Assembly: GCF_010119245.1 (NCBI RefSeq) | Contig: NZ_WNKG01000006.1 | Coordinates: 372,001-436,000 of the forward strand | Direction of reading: 5' to 3' | Source: Cyclobacterium salsum | GTDB lineage: Bacteria; Bacteroidota; Bacteroidia; Cytophagales; Cyclobacteriaceae | DNA: 64,000 bases | In this document: positions 36,031 to 45,400 of the stretch, one piece after another | How positions within the stretch are numbered: position 1 is the stretch's first letter | Layout of the letters: the number at the start of each line of letters is the position of its first letter | Notes under the pieces: generated by a model | The model's database searches: none | What the model was told of the DNA's origin: nothing | What the model saw: the letters and a program-made list of their open reading frames with translations, nothing else | Position numbers and translations under genes: made by a program

Positions 36031-36825
36031 TCAGTCGTTAAGTCCCAATAGGTAAGCTCCTTCCTGGCTAATTCTTTCCAAGGTGGCAGGTCGTATATAC
36101 TGTCTTTGGTTGGTTTGTTGAACTTGGTCTCTTCGGCAAAAATAGCTGTGGATAGCCCTTCTGGCTGAGGAAGTCTGGTTGTTGGTTCCTCCATGCCAGG
36201 TGTGGGAATTAAACACGATCACGGATCCCGCCGGTGCTTCGATGACAATTTCATCCGGATGAGAATCCATTGCATTATCCATTTCTTCCTGTGGTAAGGT
36301 ACTTTTCAGGTGCGTTCCAGGAACAACCCGGGTAGCTCCATTTTCTTGATGGAAGTCATCCAGCAGCCAAATCGAGTTGCACACCTGAAAGTCCCCGTTT
36401 TTAACCGCTTCCGGCCAATCGACATGAAGTTTTTGAAGGCCTGCACCGGGTAGCGCAGAGCGGAAATTTAGCGAGGATAATTTGAAAGAGGTTCCCAACA
36501 CCCAGGATATGGCAGCCAATACTTTAGGGTGGGTGTAGAAAAGATCGAATGCCGCTCCTTTATTAACAAGATCTCCCAACCGTTCGGATCCCGGTTCTTT
36601 TGGGTGTCGGATGTTGGGAGACTGCATCAATTCGATCCCGGCCCGATCTCCTTCCTCTTCGAGCAATTCCTGGATTTTGGCGCGTAAAACTGCCACTGTT
36701 TCATCGGTAAGTAATTTCCCCAAATTGAGGTATCCTTCCGTTTGAAGAAACTCTTTTTCAGCTTTTGAAAGGAGGTTTTCGTGAACGCCCAGTTGTTGAA
36801 GTTGTAGTTGCATGTTTTCCATCAT
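36031..36825 (-). CDS. Phytanoyl-CoA dioxygenase (PhyH) family protein
   Basis: About 264 residues of the Fe(II)/2-oxoglutarate-dependent PhyH superfamily. The iron site is visible as HVD (in KLHVDWPEAV) and a distal His in SHTWHGGTNNQT, with an Arg in SSARRAIHSYF that should bind 2-oxoglutarate. The substrate is unknown; members hydroxylate small molecules. I used the paired ATG at 36825 because the 5'-most start (36837) is TTG. Nothing in the neighbourhood points to a pathway. Confidence 0.85.
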   Translation of the reverse strand: MMENMQLQLQQLGVHENLLSKAEKEFLQTEGYLNLGKLLTDETVAVLRAKIQELLEEEGDRAGIELMQSPNIRHPKEPGSERLGDLVNKGAAFDLFYTHPKVLAAISWVLGTSFKLSSLNFRSALPGAGLQKLHVDWPEAVKNGDFQVCNSIWLLDDFHQENGATRVVPGTHLKSTLPQEEMDNAMDSHPDEIVIEAPAGSVIVFNSHTWHGGTNNQTSSARRAIHSYFCRRDQVQQTNQRQYIRPATLERISQEGAYLLGLND

Positions 36826-37017
36826 TTTGCCAGCCAAATCTTTTTATTTTAAAGGCCGTTTTAAAAACCGGGGTAACCCCTTTTTTTCTCTACAAAGAGA
36901 ACGCCCTATAAAGTGGTGTGGGTAAGTTGTTTAACCCACTCGTTTCCGGCCTATCCCCAATGTCCTCTTTGGGATAACGAATAAAGATAGCTTACTCAGT
37001 ATAGAAAAGCAATGCCC

Positions 37018-38247
37018 TTATTCCAGTCTTTTTAATCGACTAAGGAGTGGAGGGTGAGAGTAGTTGACAAAAACGTATAGGGGATGGGGATTGATATCCG
37101 AAAGGTTTTTGGCCGAAAGGGTTTTGAGTGCTTCAGCCAATGGCTTTCCTGAATAGGTGCGTTTGGCGAAAGTATCCGCTTCATATTCGTGCTTCCTGCT
37201 TACCGAATTCATGCCCACGCCCAGGATCATAGACAGGGGAGATACCAGCATGGTAAACCCCACGATATTTAAATGAATAGAGGATACGGCACCTCCCAGG
37301 GCAAAACTGATTTGTTCATTAAAAATAAGCAGCGACAGCAAATAAAGAATAATGCCGGTTTGAAGAATTCCTGTTACCAATCCGGTTTTTATATGGCCTT
37401 TTTTGTAATGGCCGATTTCATGCGCCAGCACTGCCACAAGTTCATCCGGTGTATGTTGATCGATCAGGGTATCGTATAGTACCACTTTTTTTCGTTTTCC
37501 AATTCCTGAAAAAAAGGCATTGGCCTTTGAGGATCGTTTGCTACCGTCTATGATAAAAACATTTTCCAGCGAAAACCCGACGGCTTGCGCATAATTGAGG
37601 ATGGTGTCTTTAAGTTCTCCTTCCTTAAGGGGAGTTAGTTTATTAAAAAGAGGTAAAATGAGGGCGGAATAAAACTGGTTAACCAATACGATAAATAAAG
37701 CCGAAATAAGCCAGAAAATCCACCAGAAATCATTACCAATTGCTAATACCAACCAAAGCAAAACGAAAAGCAGGGTTCCTCCAATGGCTACAGACAGCAG
37801 GTACCCTTTGATTTTATCCGCAAAGAAGGTGCTGACCGTTGTATTGTTAAATCCATATTCCGCTTCAATCCTGAACGTATGGTAATAGTCAAAAGGGATG
37901 GAAAGGATATCTGAGCCGATAAACAATACACCAAAGTAAGCGATGGACAAAAACAGGTCTGACAAACCAAATTGCCGTAGCCACTCATCCAGCCATCCAA
38001 AAAAACCGAATTGTATAAAAACAAGGGTTAATAATAAGGAAAAGAGACCGGAAACCATCCCGAAATAGTAATTTGTTCGTTGGTATTCCTTGCTTCGGGT
38101 AAGGGTTTTCTCATCGAGGTATTCTTCCAATGTTTTGGGGACTGGACCTGTTTTTCGGCTGACATTCAGAAAACTGATTGTTTTTTCGAACAGAAAAGAA
38201 AGGCTGATAATCCCCATTAAGAGGTATTTAATTGTATCCTGGTCCAT
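37018..38247 (-). CDS. M48 family metalloprotease, STE24/CAAX protease 1 type
   Basis: A 409-residue membrane zinc protease. It has an N-terminal multi-helix region, the zinc motif HEIGHYKKGH, a downstream EYEAD (third zinc ligand Glu) in SRKHEYEADTFAKR, and the C-terminal NYSHPPLLSRLKRL that ends most STE24 proteins. In bacteria such proteins are linked to membrane protein quality control. It begins 12 bases after the PorP/SprF gene on the same strand, so both may be co-transcribed. Confidence 0.92.
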   Translation of the reverse strand: MDQDTIKYLLMGIISLSFLFEKTISFLNVSRKTGPVPKTLEEYLDEKTLTRSKEYQRTNYYFGMVSGLFSLLLTLVFIQFGFFGWLDEWLRQFGLSDLFLSIAYFGVLFIGSDILSIPFDYYHTFRIEAEYGFNNTTVSTFFADKIKGYLLSVAIGGTLLFVLLWLVLAIGNDFWWIFWLISALFIVLVNQFYSALILPLFNKLTPLKEGELKDTILNYAQAVGFSLENVFIIDGSKRSSKANAFFSGIGKRKKVVLYDTLIDQHTPDELVAVLAHEIGHYKKGHIKTGLVTGILQTGIILYLLSLLIFNEQISFALGGAVSSIHLNIVGFTMLVSPLSMILGVGMNSVSRKHEYEADTFAKRTYSGKPLAEALKTLSAKNLSDINPHPLYVFVNYSHPPLLSRLKRLE

Positions 38248-38259
38248 GCTGCAAAAGTA

Positions 38260-39309
38260 TTAAAATTTGGGACAAGGAAGAATGGTATCTCTTTTTCTGG
38301 GAGCCCCGGGATCATTGGGTGGGAATATATAGGAAATACTGATTTCATGCGCTCCTCCCGATTGAATCCCCAATTGAGATACAGTGTAGTCAAAACTGTA
38401 CCCAATATTCAGGCCCGAAGGTAAATTAAAACCGGCCATGAGGACAAGCGCATCGCGGTTGCTTTGGTTTTCGACGGGTTTATAGGGAAGTCCCCGGTAC
38501 CAAAGACCAAAGACCACTGGCTCCAGGTAAAAGTAAGCCCCTACATCCAATTGTTCAAAAGGTCCCTGTCGCTTGTAATTGATCGTAGGCGTAAAATACC
38601 GTTGCCGGTAGGTGTGTGTAAAATCCCTGCGAGCCGATCCCCTGCCAAGGGAAATCCGGTAACCGGTATGAATAGAATACTTAATGGGTAAGCGACTTAT
38701 TCCTTCTTCAATAAAACTCTGGTTGGGTTGGTTTACGTGGTGTGTGGAAAGCCCGAACCAGAAATTATCGGTAAAAACCAAGCCTCCAAAGGATAGGGAA
38801 AGAAGATTTACCGGTTCACCGAATCCCTGAAGGTCATTGCCAGGGAGGATGGGACCAAAGGGGTCGGTTGGATTTATTTGATTGGCAAAGACCAAATTTT
38901 CATAAAAACCAATATCTCTACGTAAATAGCTGGCTTGAAATCCCGGTCTCAGGTAGAGATTGTCTGCAAGTTTTAATTCATAAGAAAGCATTCCGGAGAC
39001 ATGGGTGGATCGTAGTCCCGCAGCCCCCTCCGTGTCGTTGGTTACCAAAAAACCTACGCCGGTGTTGTATTCGTCCAAAAATGTATCCGCATAGGCAGAA
39101 AATGTGGAGAAACTTGCCTCCAATCCAGGCCACTGGCTTCGGTAATTTACTCCCACCCGGGTAGCCAGTTCCGAGCCGGCAAAGGCGGGATTCAAATAAA
39201 GCGGAGCCGCATAATACTGGCTGTATTGCGGATCCTGGGCAAAACTCGTCCCAGCGATACACCCAGCGGCAAGGACTAAAAAAACTATACGTATTTGTGA
39301 CTGAAACAA
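38260..39309 (-). CDS. PorP/SprF-family outer membrane protein of the type IX secretion system
   Basis: A 349-residue precursor with a Sec signal peptide ending SFAQ. The mature start DPQYSQYYAAPLYLNPAFAGS is the family signature of PorP/SprF. The rest alternates polar and hydrophobic residues as in a beta barrel. In Flavobacterium SprF is needed to export the adhesin SprB, whose gene is adjacent. Here the gene is divergent from a 1709-residue protein with a T9SS type-B domain, which makes that protein the natural client. The pairing is inference from context. Confidence 0.92.
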   Translation of the reverse strand: MFQSQIRIVFLVLAAGCIAGTSFAQDPQYSQYYAAPLYLNPAFAGSELATRVGVNYRSQWPGLEASFSTFSAYADTFLDEYNTGVGFLVTNDTEGAAGLRSTHVSGMLSYELKLADNLYLRPGFQASYLRRDIGFYENLVFANQINPTDPFGPILPGNDLQGFGEPVNLLSLSFGGLVFTDNFWFGLSTHHVNQPNQSFIEEGISRLPIKYSIHTGYRISLGRGSARRDFTHTYRQRYFTPTINYKRQGPFEQLDVGAYFYLEPVVFGLWYRGLPYKPVENQSNRDALVLMAGFNLPSGLNIGYSFDYTVSQLGIQSGGAHEISISYIFPPNDPGAPRKRDTILPCPKF

Positions 39310-39389
39310 AGATTTATTCGTTTATTGGATACCAGACAGTTTATAAACGTTTTACTGCTTTCCAGTGTATGCAAAGCAGCATGTAAATT

Positions 39390-42300
39390 ATGAAATCTAA
39401 CTATTTTAACACCATAATTGATTTTATTTTTAGAGCAATATTTTTACTTATTGGACTTTGTGCCCCTTTTTTGGCTTATTCCCAAGGTTTTAACGAAAAT
39501 GAATGGATATTCGGATACTGTGAAGGAGGAGAAAATAGTTACCTCACCTTTGGCAAGGACCAGGAAGCCCGCGTCGCCACGCTTCCCGGAAATATAACCC
39601 TGGGCAAGGCCAATTCTGCCATGGCCATAGATCCTATTACAGGAGAAATTTTATTTTACACGGACGGTGCGCTGGTCTATAATTACCTCAATGAAGCCAT
39701 GCAGGGAGTGGTTGGTGAATTGGGGGGAGTGGAAACGGACCGGCAATCCGTGGCCATAGCCTCCCTTGATTTCGATCCTGAACCGGGAGGGGCAAAGGAA
39801 TTTTATATTTTTTATACCAGTCCTGCCGGTGAGCTGGAATACAGTTTGGTCGATATGAATGATCAGGGCGGTGCTCCTGCCAACCAGCCACCTGCCGGTT
39901 CTGTTTCCCCGGGCGGAGTTATTAGCGATGCTGAGGGCCCTATAATGGTCGTGAAATCCGGAAGTTCTTCGAATTACTTGTTGAGTGTTGAAAACGGTGA
40001 ATTGGTAGCCAGACGCGTGGAAGACATGCAGGGTCAATTTACCGAAACAGCACGAATACCGCTAGATGTTACCCCTTCCGCCCTCGTCTATGACGAAGAT
40101 TCCGGAACCGTGTACCTGCTTCCCGAATCGGCAGGAGCGGATCTGATCTCCCTTTCTTTTGATACCGCTTCGGGTGTTTTTGGCTCGCCGGAAACGTTAG
40201 CAGATACGGGAGGGGAAGAACCAATTGGAGGGCTGACCGTATCCCCGGATGGTGATTTTCTGTATTACTCCCAGGGAGATGAGCTGATTCGGTATTTTAT
40301 CGGAGACCCTTCAGGCCTGGATCCGGAGCCAGACCCATCCGAAATACCCGATTCCGGGGCGGTCAGTCTTCCCCTTACCAATGAAATCCACGCCATTTAC
40401 GATGTGAAAAATGGACCCGATGGACAGCTTTATTATATATACGAGGAAGTAGAAGGTGGGCCTCAATACATCGGTAGGGTAACTAATCCGGATGAATGGC
40501 TATTGGCTGGCCTGGATATTGAGGAATTACCCTTTAACGGAACGGATTTTTGCGGTACCGTTTTCCCTCAGTTTGCTCCGACCATCGATGTTGATCCGAT
40601 GGCCGATTTTACCTGGGAACCCGAAATGCCCTGTATGAATAATCCGCTTCAGCTGACGAGTGTCATAAGCCCCATGAATTACCAACCGGTAAGTTTTGAA
40701 TGGGAAATATTGCCGCCACTTACCGATGAGGAAGGGGAAGAAATAGAAATGGACCTGAATGCAGAGCACCTGCTGCTTCCCAGAGATGCCACCTCTGAGC
40801 AGCAAGTAACGGTAAACCTCACGGTTACCTATCCCAATGGAGAAACCAGCAACGTGACGAAGAATATTTCTTTTACCGAGAATAATTTAACGGTGCAGTT
40901 TAATCCTGCAGATACGACACTTTGTGAGCCGTCCTGCCTGGACCTGATGCCTTTGGTAGAAGCCCAAAGCGGGGAAGAAGGAGGTCAAGGGGGAGGCCAG
41001 CCTGGCGGACAACCCGGAGGCGGTGGTATTGGAGGGATTCCTGGCGTGGGACAGCAACCTGGCGGTGGGCAAGGGCAAGAACAGCAAAACTACGAGTATT
41101 TCTGGTCTAATAAACGTGAAGAAGGCTGGGGGCCGGAAGCGCCAAACGAAATATGCCGACCTGGATTTTACTGGGTGTTGGTCAGGGAACAAGGTTCCAC
41201 CTGCTATGCCTATGCGAGCATACGTGTGAAAATGTGGGATGTGGAGGATCAAACCAATAATATTTGGTATTTTGGTGACGGGGCAGGCCTTGATTTCAAC
41301 CCGGATCCCGATGACCCGGATGCCCCCACCCCTCGCCCAATAGCCTCCCCTCATCCTCAGAACATACCAGCGGGTGTGACGACGGTTTCCGATCAGGCAG
41401 GCCAGGTATTGTTCTACACCGATGGAGAAACGGTCTGGGATCTAAATGGAAACGCCATGCAGAATGGCGAAAACATCGGAGGAGACAACCTGTCTACCGG
41501 AAGTGTACTGGCGATTCCAGTGGCCTCAGATGAAACTTTGTATTATCTGTTCACCACCCAGCAGGGTGCTGGCGGCGAAAATGAAGTAAACTATTCCCTG
41601 GTGGACATCAAGGGAGATAATCCTCAGGGAATCGGGAATGTGGTTACCAAGGACAATTTCCTGTTTAGTCCGGCAACCGAACATTCTGCTGCGTTCAACT
41701 CCGGCGACACCACCTGGGTTGCTTTTCACGAAAAGGGCACCGATGCTTTCCGGATGTACCCCGTTTCCTCAGAGGGAATTGGGCAACCGGTTTTTAATTC
41801 AATAGGAGGCGACCACGATTACGGGGACGGTATCGGTACCCTTAAATTTTCAGGAGATGGCAGTAAATTAGCGGTAAGTTATACCGAAGGAGGGACCAAT
41901 TGGGTGGAAATATTTGATTTTGACCAGAGTACCGGAGAGATGACTCCTTACGCCACGTTGGATTTGGGAGCAGATGGAGACGTGTATGGATTGGAATTTT
42001 CTTCAGATGCTGCCCGTTTGTTTGTGTCCTACCGAAACGGTGGGCCGGGAGTGGAGGAGTTTTTTGTACAAAGTGCCGAAGAAACCGATGAGACCGACCC
42101 TGATAATCCGGTGACCAGTACCTGCCCCGAATGCTTTGAGACGGCCAACGATCAGGCGGCCATAGAAAGCTGTATTCTGAATAGCCGGGCGACTGTTTCG
42201 GGAACCGGAGGCCTGGATTTGGGAGCCCTTCAGATCGGTCCGGACGGCCAGGTTTATGCAGCCGTAGTTGGCTCCAATCTAATTGGCCAGATTCAGATCG

Positions 42301-44519
42301 GATCGGGGTGTACCCCTTCTACTTTCAATCAAAATGCGGTAGATGCCATGCCCGGAACGGCCAATTTAGGGCTCCCGGCATACGTGCAAAATTCAGGTAG
42401 CAACATTCCCGACCCGAGTCTGAACGGCCCGGACCGGCTTTGCCTTTCCGATGAGGAAGGAGCAGTGGGTTTGTTTGAAGGAGGAGGTGAACCGGATATT
42501 GATCTTTATAATTGGACCATTTTTAACGAAGAGGGCGAAATGGTAGATGAATTTCTTAACGGGGGAGAAGAATTCCAGGATTTGGAATATGCGTTCGATA
42601 CTGTCGGTGTATTTACCGTCCAACTGGAAGTAGATCGATGCGGTACTCCCTGGGAGGAAGTTTTTTCGATGGAGGTGGAAGTAGTCGCCTCTCCCGAAAT
42701 AATTCTTCCTGATGAGGTGTCACTTTGTGGTGATGTTAAAAATTTGGTAGCTGTGGACCCGGAAGATCCACGCCTGGGGGAGTATGAATTTGTATGGGAG
42801 AATGCGGCCGGGGAAATCATCGCTACTACCAATGAAGTGGAAGTAACTGAAGAAAGTATTTATACCGTCACCGTGTCGTATGCCTTGCCGGATGGGGAAG
42901 ATGGCGAGCTTTTTGAAACCTGTCCGGTATCCCAATCTGTTTTCGTGGGACCTCCGTTCGAATTTGAACTGGAGCAGTCGGCTGAAGAGGTTTGCTATGG
43001 GGAGGAGGTTACCTTTAATCCGGATACGCCTGTTTCGGGATTATGGTCTATAAGACCGGAAGGTGGAGCAGAATATGAACTATTGGGTGACACGCAGGTG
43101 CTGGAATTCAATACGGGAGATCTGGAGGGACCGGGTTCCTTTGACATCCTGTTTCAGGCGCAGGATCCACTGGACAGTACCTGTACGGTGGAGAGAACAG
43201 CAAGCCTATTGGTGAATCCCATTCCGGAATTTACGCTTTCAGCCATCAGCCCGGCACAAAGTTGTGAGATTGGAGACGGCAGTGTCCTATTGGAAGCAGG
43301 TACTCCACTGGACAGTTTGCTTTCAGAGGATACCGATGAAATTTTTCTGGACCTGGAAGCCGGAGAAGAGATTGAATTCACAGGTCTGGCCCCAGGGAGC
43401 TATTCATTTACGGCTTATTCCGGAGGTTGTCCCACTTCTCAGGTTGCGGTCATCGAAAATGCCAACCCACCTGCAGATACGGTATTCGATGTGGCGGTTG
43501 CGCCTGAATCCTGTAACGCAGATGGGGTGCAGGATGGTGCTGTGTTTATTACATTTAATAGTGGGTCCGCTTCGGGCAATTACCGCATTCAGAATCTGGT
43601 AACAGGAGAAGAGGTTACTGCCGCCTTTACGGGAGAGGATAGCATTCGCGTCGACTTACCAGAGGGCGAATACCTGGTAGAGGTTACCGATCTGGGAGGC
43701 TGTGCGATCCCTGATCCGGAAGTATATGAGATTGGATCAGGAAATGAAGCAGAGGTGTCTTTGAGTAGTCCGGGCTTATGCGGGGGAGTTTTGAGTACCG
43801 AAATTATTGCAGCGGCGGATTTTTCTCAGGTGGAGCAGATTGAGTGGTATTATATGGTTGGCACGGCCAGCAACCTCATGGAAGGAGAGACGGATTCCGT
43901 ATTGGTGGTGGATAACCCGGGTACTTATGAAATTCGTCTGCTAAGCCCCTCGGGCTGCCTGCTCGGATCGGAAACCATAGAAATTATTTTTTCAGATGCG
44001 ATGCCTCCTGTATTGATGGAAAATTATGAAATTTGTACTTCCTCAGGGGATCTGGTTACCCTGGACGTGGGCGAATGGGCATCTTATGAGTGGTACAGAG
44101 AGGAGGAGCTTATCAGTGAGGAAGCCCTGTTTATTCCTGAACTACCGGGATTATACGAGCTTAGGGTAGTGGATGAGGCTGGCTGTGAGTTTGTTTTGGA
44201 TTTTACGGTAGAAGAAATTTGTGAAATTGATGTTAGGTTTCCCAATGCCATTCGGCCGGATGATCCCAACAGGAATTTCGTACTATATACACAAGGCCAG
44301 GTAGATACATTGGTGGTTTATATTTACAACAGATGGGGAGAATTAGTTTATTTCTGTGAGGAAGAAAACATAACCGAAAATGTGTCCGTTTGCAGCTGGG
44401 ATGGGATCGTAAATGGAAGTAAAGTCCCTATTGGAACATATCCGGTAGTAGTGAAGTTTACCAATGAAGAACAAATGATTCAGAAAACAATAAGAGACGC
44501 CATTGTAGTCATCGAATAA
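39390..44519 (+). CDS. Large T9SS type-B (gliding motility-associated) surface protein
   Basis: A 1709-residue exported protein. A signal peptide covers about residues 1-31 (ending APFLAYSQ). The first module (about 35-390) starts NEWIFGYCEGG and a second, related one (about 620-1010) starts NIWYFGDGAGLDF; both contain an LFYTDG strand and a YSLVD strand and look like beta propellers. Between them are an Ig-like segment and a Gly/Gln-rich linker (about 529-568). From about 1010 to 1600 come Ig/PKD-like domains with regularly placed Cys. The last 100 residues are a type-B C-terminal domain with YNRWGELVY and WDGIVNG and a final GTYPVVVKF strand. Base composition and codon use do not stand out. 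It is probably secreted to the cell surface, with the divergent SprF-like protein as partner. Confidence 0.9.
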   Translation: MKSNYFNTIIDFIFRAIFLLIGLCAPFLAYSQGFNENEWIFGYCEGGENSYLTFGKDQEARVATLPGNITLGKANSAMAIDPITGEILFYTDGALVYNYLNEAMQGVVGELGGVETDRQSVAIASLDFDPEPGGAKEFYIFYTSPAGELEYSLVDMNDQGGAPANQPPAGSVSPGGVISDAEGPIMVVKSGSSSNYLLSVENGELVARRVEDMQGQFTETARIPLDVTPSALVYDEDSGTVYLLPESAGADLISLSFDTASGVFGSPETLADTGGEEPIGGLTVSPDGDFLYYSQGDELIRYFIGDPSGLDPEPDPSEIPDSGAVSLPLTNEIHAIYDVKNGPDGQLYYIYEEVEGGPQYIGRVTNPDEWLLAGLDIEELPFNGTDFCGTVFPQFAPTIDVDPMADFTWEPEMPCMNNPLQLTSVISPMNYQPVSFEWEILPPLTDEEGEEIEMDLNAEHLLLPRDATSEQQVTVNLTVTYPNGETSNVTKNISFTENNLTVQFNPADTTLCEPSCLDLMPLVEAQSGEEGGQGGGQPGGQPGGGGIGGIPGVGQQPGGGQGQEQQNYEYFWSNKREEGWGPEAPNEICRPGFYWVLVREQGSTCYAYASIRVKMWDVEDQTNNIWYFGDGAGLDFNPDPDDPDAPTPRPIASPHPQNIPAGVTTVSDQAGQVLFYTDGETVWDLNGNAMQNGENIGGDNLSTGSVLAIPVASDETLYYLFTTQQGAGGENEVNYSLVDIKGDNPQGIGNVVTKDNFLFSPATEHSAAFNSGDTTWVAFHEKGTDAFRMYPVSSEGIGQPVFNSIGGDHDYGDGIGTLKFSGDGSKLAVSYTEGGTNWVEIFDFDQSTGEMTPYATLDLGADGDVYGLEFSSDAARLFVSYRNGGPGVEEFFVQSAEETDETDPDNPVTSTCPECFETANDQAAIESCILNSRATVSGTGGLDLGALQIGPDGQVYAAVVGSNLIGQIQIGSGCTPSTFNQNAVDAMPGTANLGLPAYVQNSGSNIPDPSLNGPDRLCLSDEEGAVGLFEGGGEPDIDLYNWTIFNEEGEMVDEFLNGGEEFQDLEYAFDTVGVFTVQLEVDRCGTPWEEVFSMEVEVVASPEIILPDEVSLCGDVKNLVAVDPEDPRLGEYEFVWENAAGEIIATTNEVEVTEESIYTVTVSYALPDGEDGELFETCPVSQSVFVGPPFEFELEQSAEEVCYGEEVTFNPDTPVSGLWSIRPEGGAEYELLGDTQVLEFNTGDLEGPGSFDILFQAQDPLDSTCTVERTASLLVNPIPEFTLSAISPAQSCEIGDGSVLLEAGTPLDSLLSEDTDEIFLDLEAGEEIEFTGLAPGSYSFTAYSGGCPTSQVAVIENANPPADTVFDVAVAPESCNADGVQDGAVFITFNSGSASGNYRIQNLVTGEEVTAAFTGEDSIRVDLPEGEYLVEVTDLGGCAIPDPEVYEIGSGNEAEVSLSSPGLCGGVLSTEIIAAADFSQVEQIEWYYMVGTASNLMEGETDSVLVVDNPGTYEIRLLSPSGCLLGSETIEIIFSDAMPPVLMENYEICTSSGDLVTLDVGEWASYEWYREEELISEEALFIPELPGLYELRVVDEAGCEFVLDFTVEEICEIDVRFPNAIRPDDPNRNFVLYTQGQVDTLVVYIYNRWGELVYFCEEENITENVSVCSWDGIVNGSKVPIGTYPVVVKFTNEEQMIQKTIRDAIVVIE
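40975..41088 (+). repeat. Gly/Gln/Pro-rich low-complexity linker inside the large surface protein
   Basis: About 38 codons dominated by Gly, Gln and Pro in imperfect GGQPGG units. It separates the Ig-like segment after the first propeller-like module from the start of the second. Confidence 0.75.
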
Positions 44520-44522
44520 TTT

Positions 44523-45275
44523 ATGATAGTATTGATTTCACCCGCAAAGACATTGGATTATAGCAGTAGCGAAGTATCCTTTAGCACCCAACCTCAATTC
44601 CAGAAAGAGGCCAAAGAACTGGCAGGTATTATGAAGAAAAAATCCGCTAAATCCATTCAGAAGCTAATGGGAGTTAGTGAGAACCTGGCTGCCCTTAATG
44701 AAGAACGGTACAAACATTTTGTGGATGAATATACCCAGGAAAATGCCAAACAAGCTTTATTGGCATTCAAGGGAGATGTATACACCCATATCGACGTGGA
44801 ATCATTCTCTGCAGAAGATTTTGATTTTGCACAGGAACACCTGCGAATTTTGTCGGGCTTGTACGGTTTGCTCCGACCCATGGATCTAATCCAGCCGTAC
44901 CGGTTAGAGATGGGAACCCGTCTCAAGACCAAAAAGGGGAGCAACCTATATGATTATTGGGGAAAAAAGATCACCGATTCCATTAATACCATTTCTGATG
45001 GGCAGCCCATTGTAAACCTGGCATCAAAAGAGTATTTTAAAGCCGTGAATAAAAAAGCGTTAGCGTCACGCGTTATCCATCCGGTGTTTAAGGAGTACAA
45101 AAACGGTACTTATAAAAATATCGGAATATTCTCAAAACAAGCCAGGGGCACGATGACGGATTTTATCATTAAAAATAAATTGACCGACCCTGAAAATTTA
45201 AAAACCTTCCATAGGGACGGTTACGAATACGCTGAAAATAAAAGCAGCCCGGATGAATGGGTCTTTATTCGTTGA
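44523..45275 (+). CDS. yaaA: YaaA-family peroxide stress protein
   Basis: A 250-residue cytoplasmic protein of the DUF328/YaaA family. It starts MIVLISPAKTLDYSS, has the helix pair KKKSAKSIQKLMGVSENLA and ends with the signature ARGTMTDFIIKN and DGYEYAENKSSPDEWVFIR. In E. coli YaaA limits free iron and oxidative DNA damage under peroxide. It starts 3 bases after the large T9SS gene and is enclosed by two surface-protein genes with which it has no obvious functional link. Confidence 0.92.
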   Translation: MIVLISPAKTLDYSSSEVSFSTQPQFQKEAKELAGIMKKKSAKSIQKLMGVSENLAALNEERYKHFVDEYTQENAKQALLAFKGDVYTHIDVESFSAEDFDFAQEHLRILSGLYGLLRPMDLIQPYRLEMGTRLKTKKGSNLYDYWGKKITDSINTISDGQPIVNLASKEYFKAVNKKALASRVIHPVFKEYKNGTYKNIGIFSKQARGTMTDFIIKNKLTDPENLKTFHRDGYEYAENKSSPDEWVFIR

Positions 45276-45400
45276 TTTTTTCCTGTTTCAGGGAAAAGAC
45301 AAATCAACTATTTTCAGCCTTTCGGGCGTTTTGGTACTGTATCTGCTTACAGGTTATGGCTAAGTTTATCATACAAGTAATTTGTTACTAAAACGATCAG

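Noticed and set aside
38252-38259. TACTTTTG on the minus strand as a promoter for the M48 gene
   Set aside because: It is only 5 bases before the ATG, so transcription would start inside the codon; co-transcription with the upstream gene is more likely.
45277-45297. Hairpin just after yaaA as a terminator
   Set aside because: The T-run is before the stem on the plus strand and the loop is only 3 bases; no U-tail follows.
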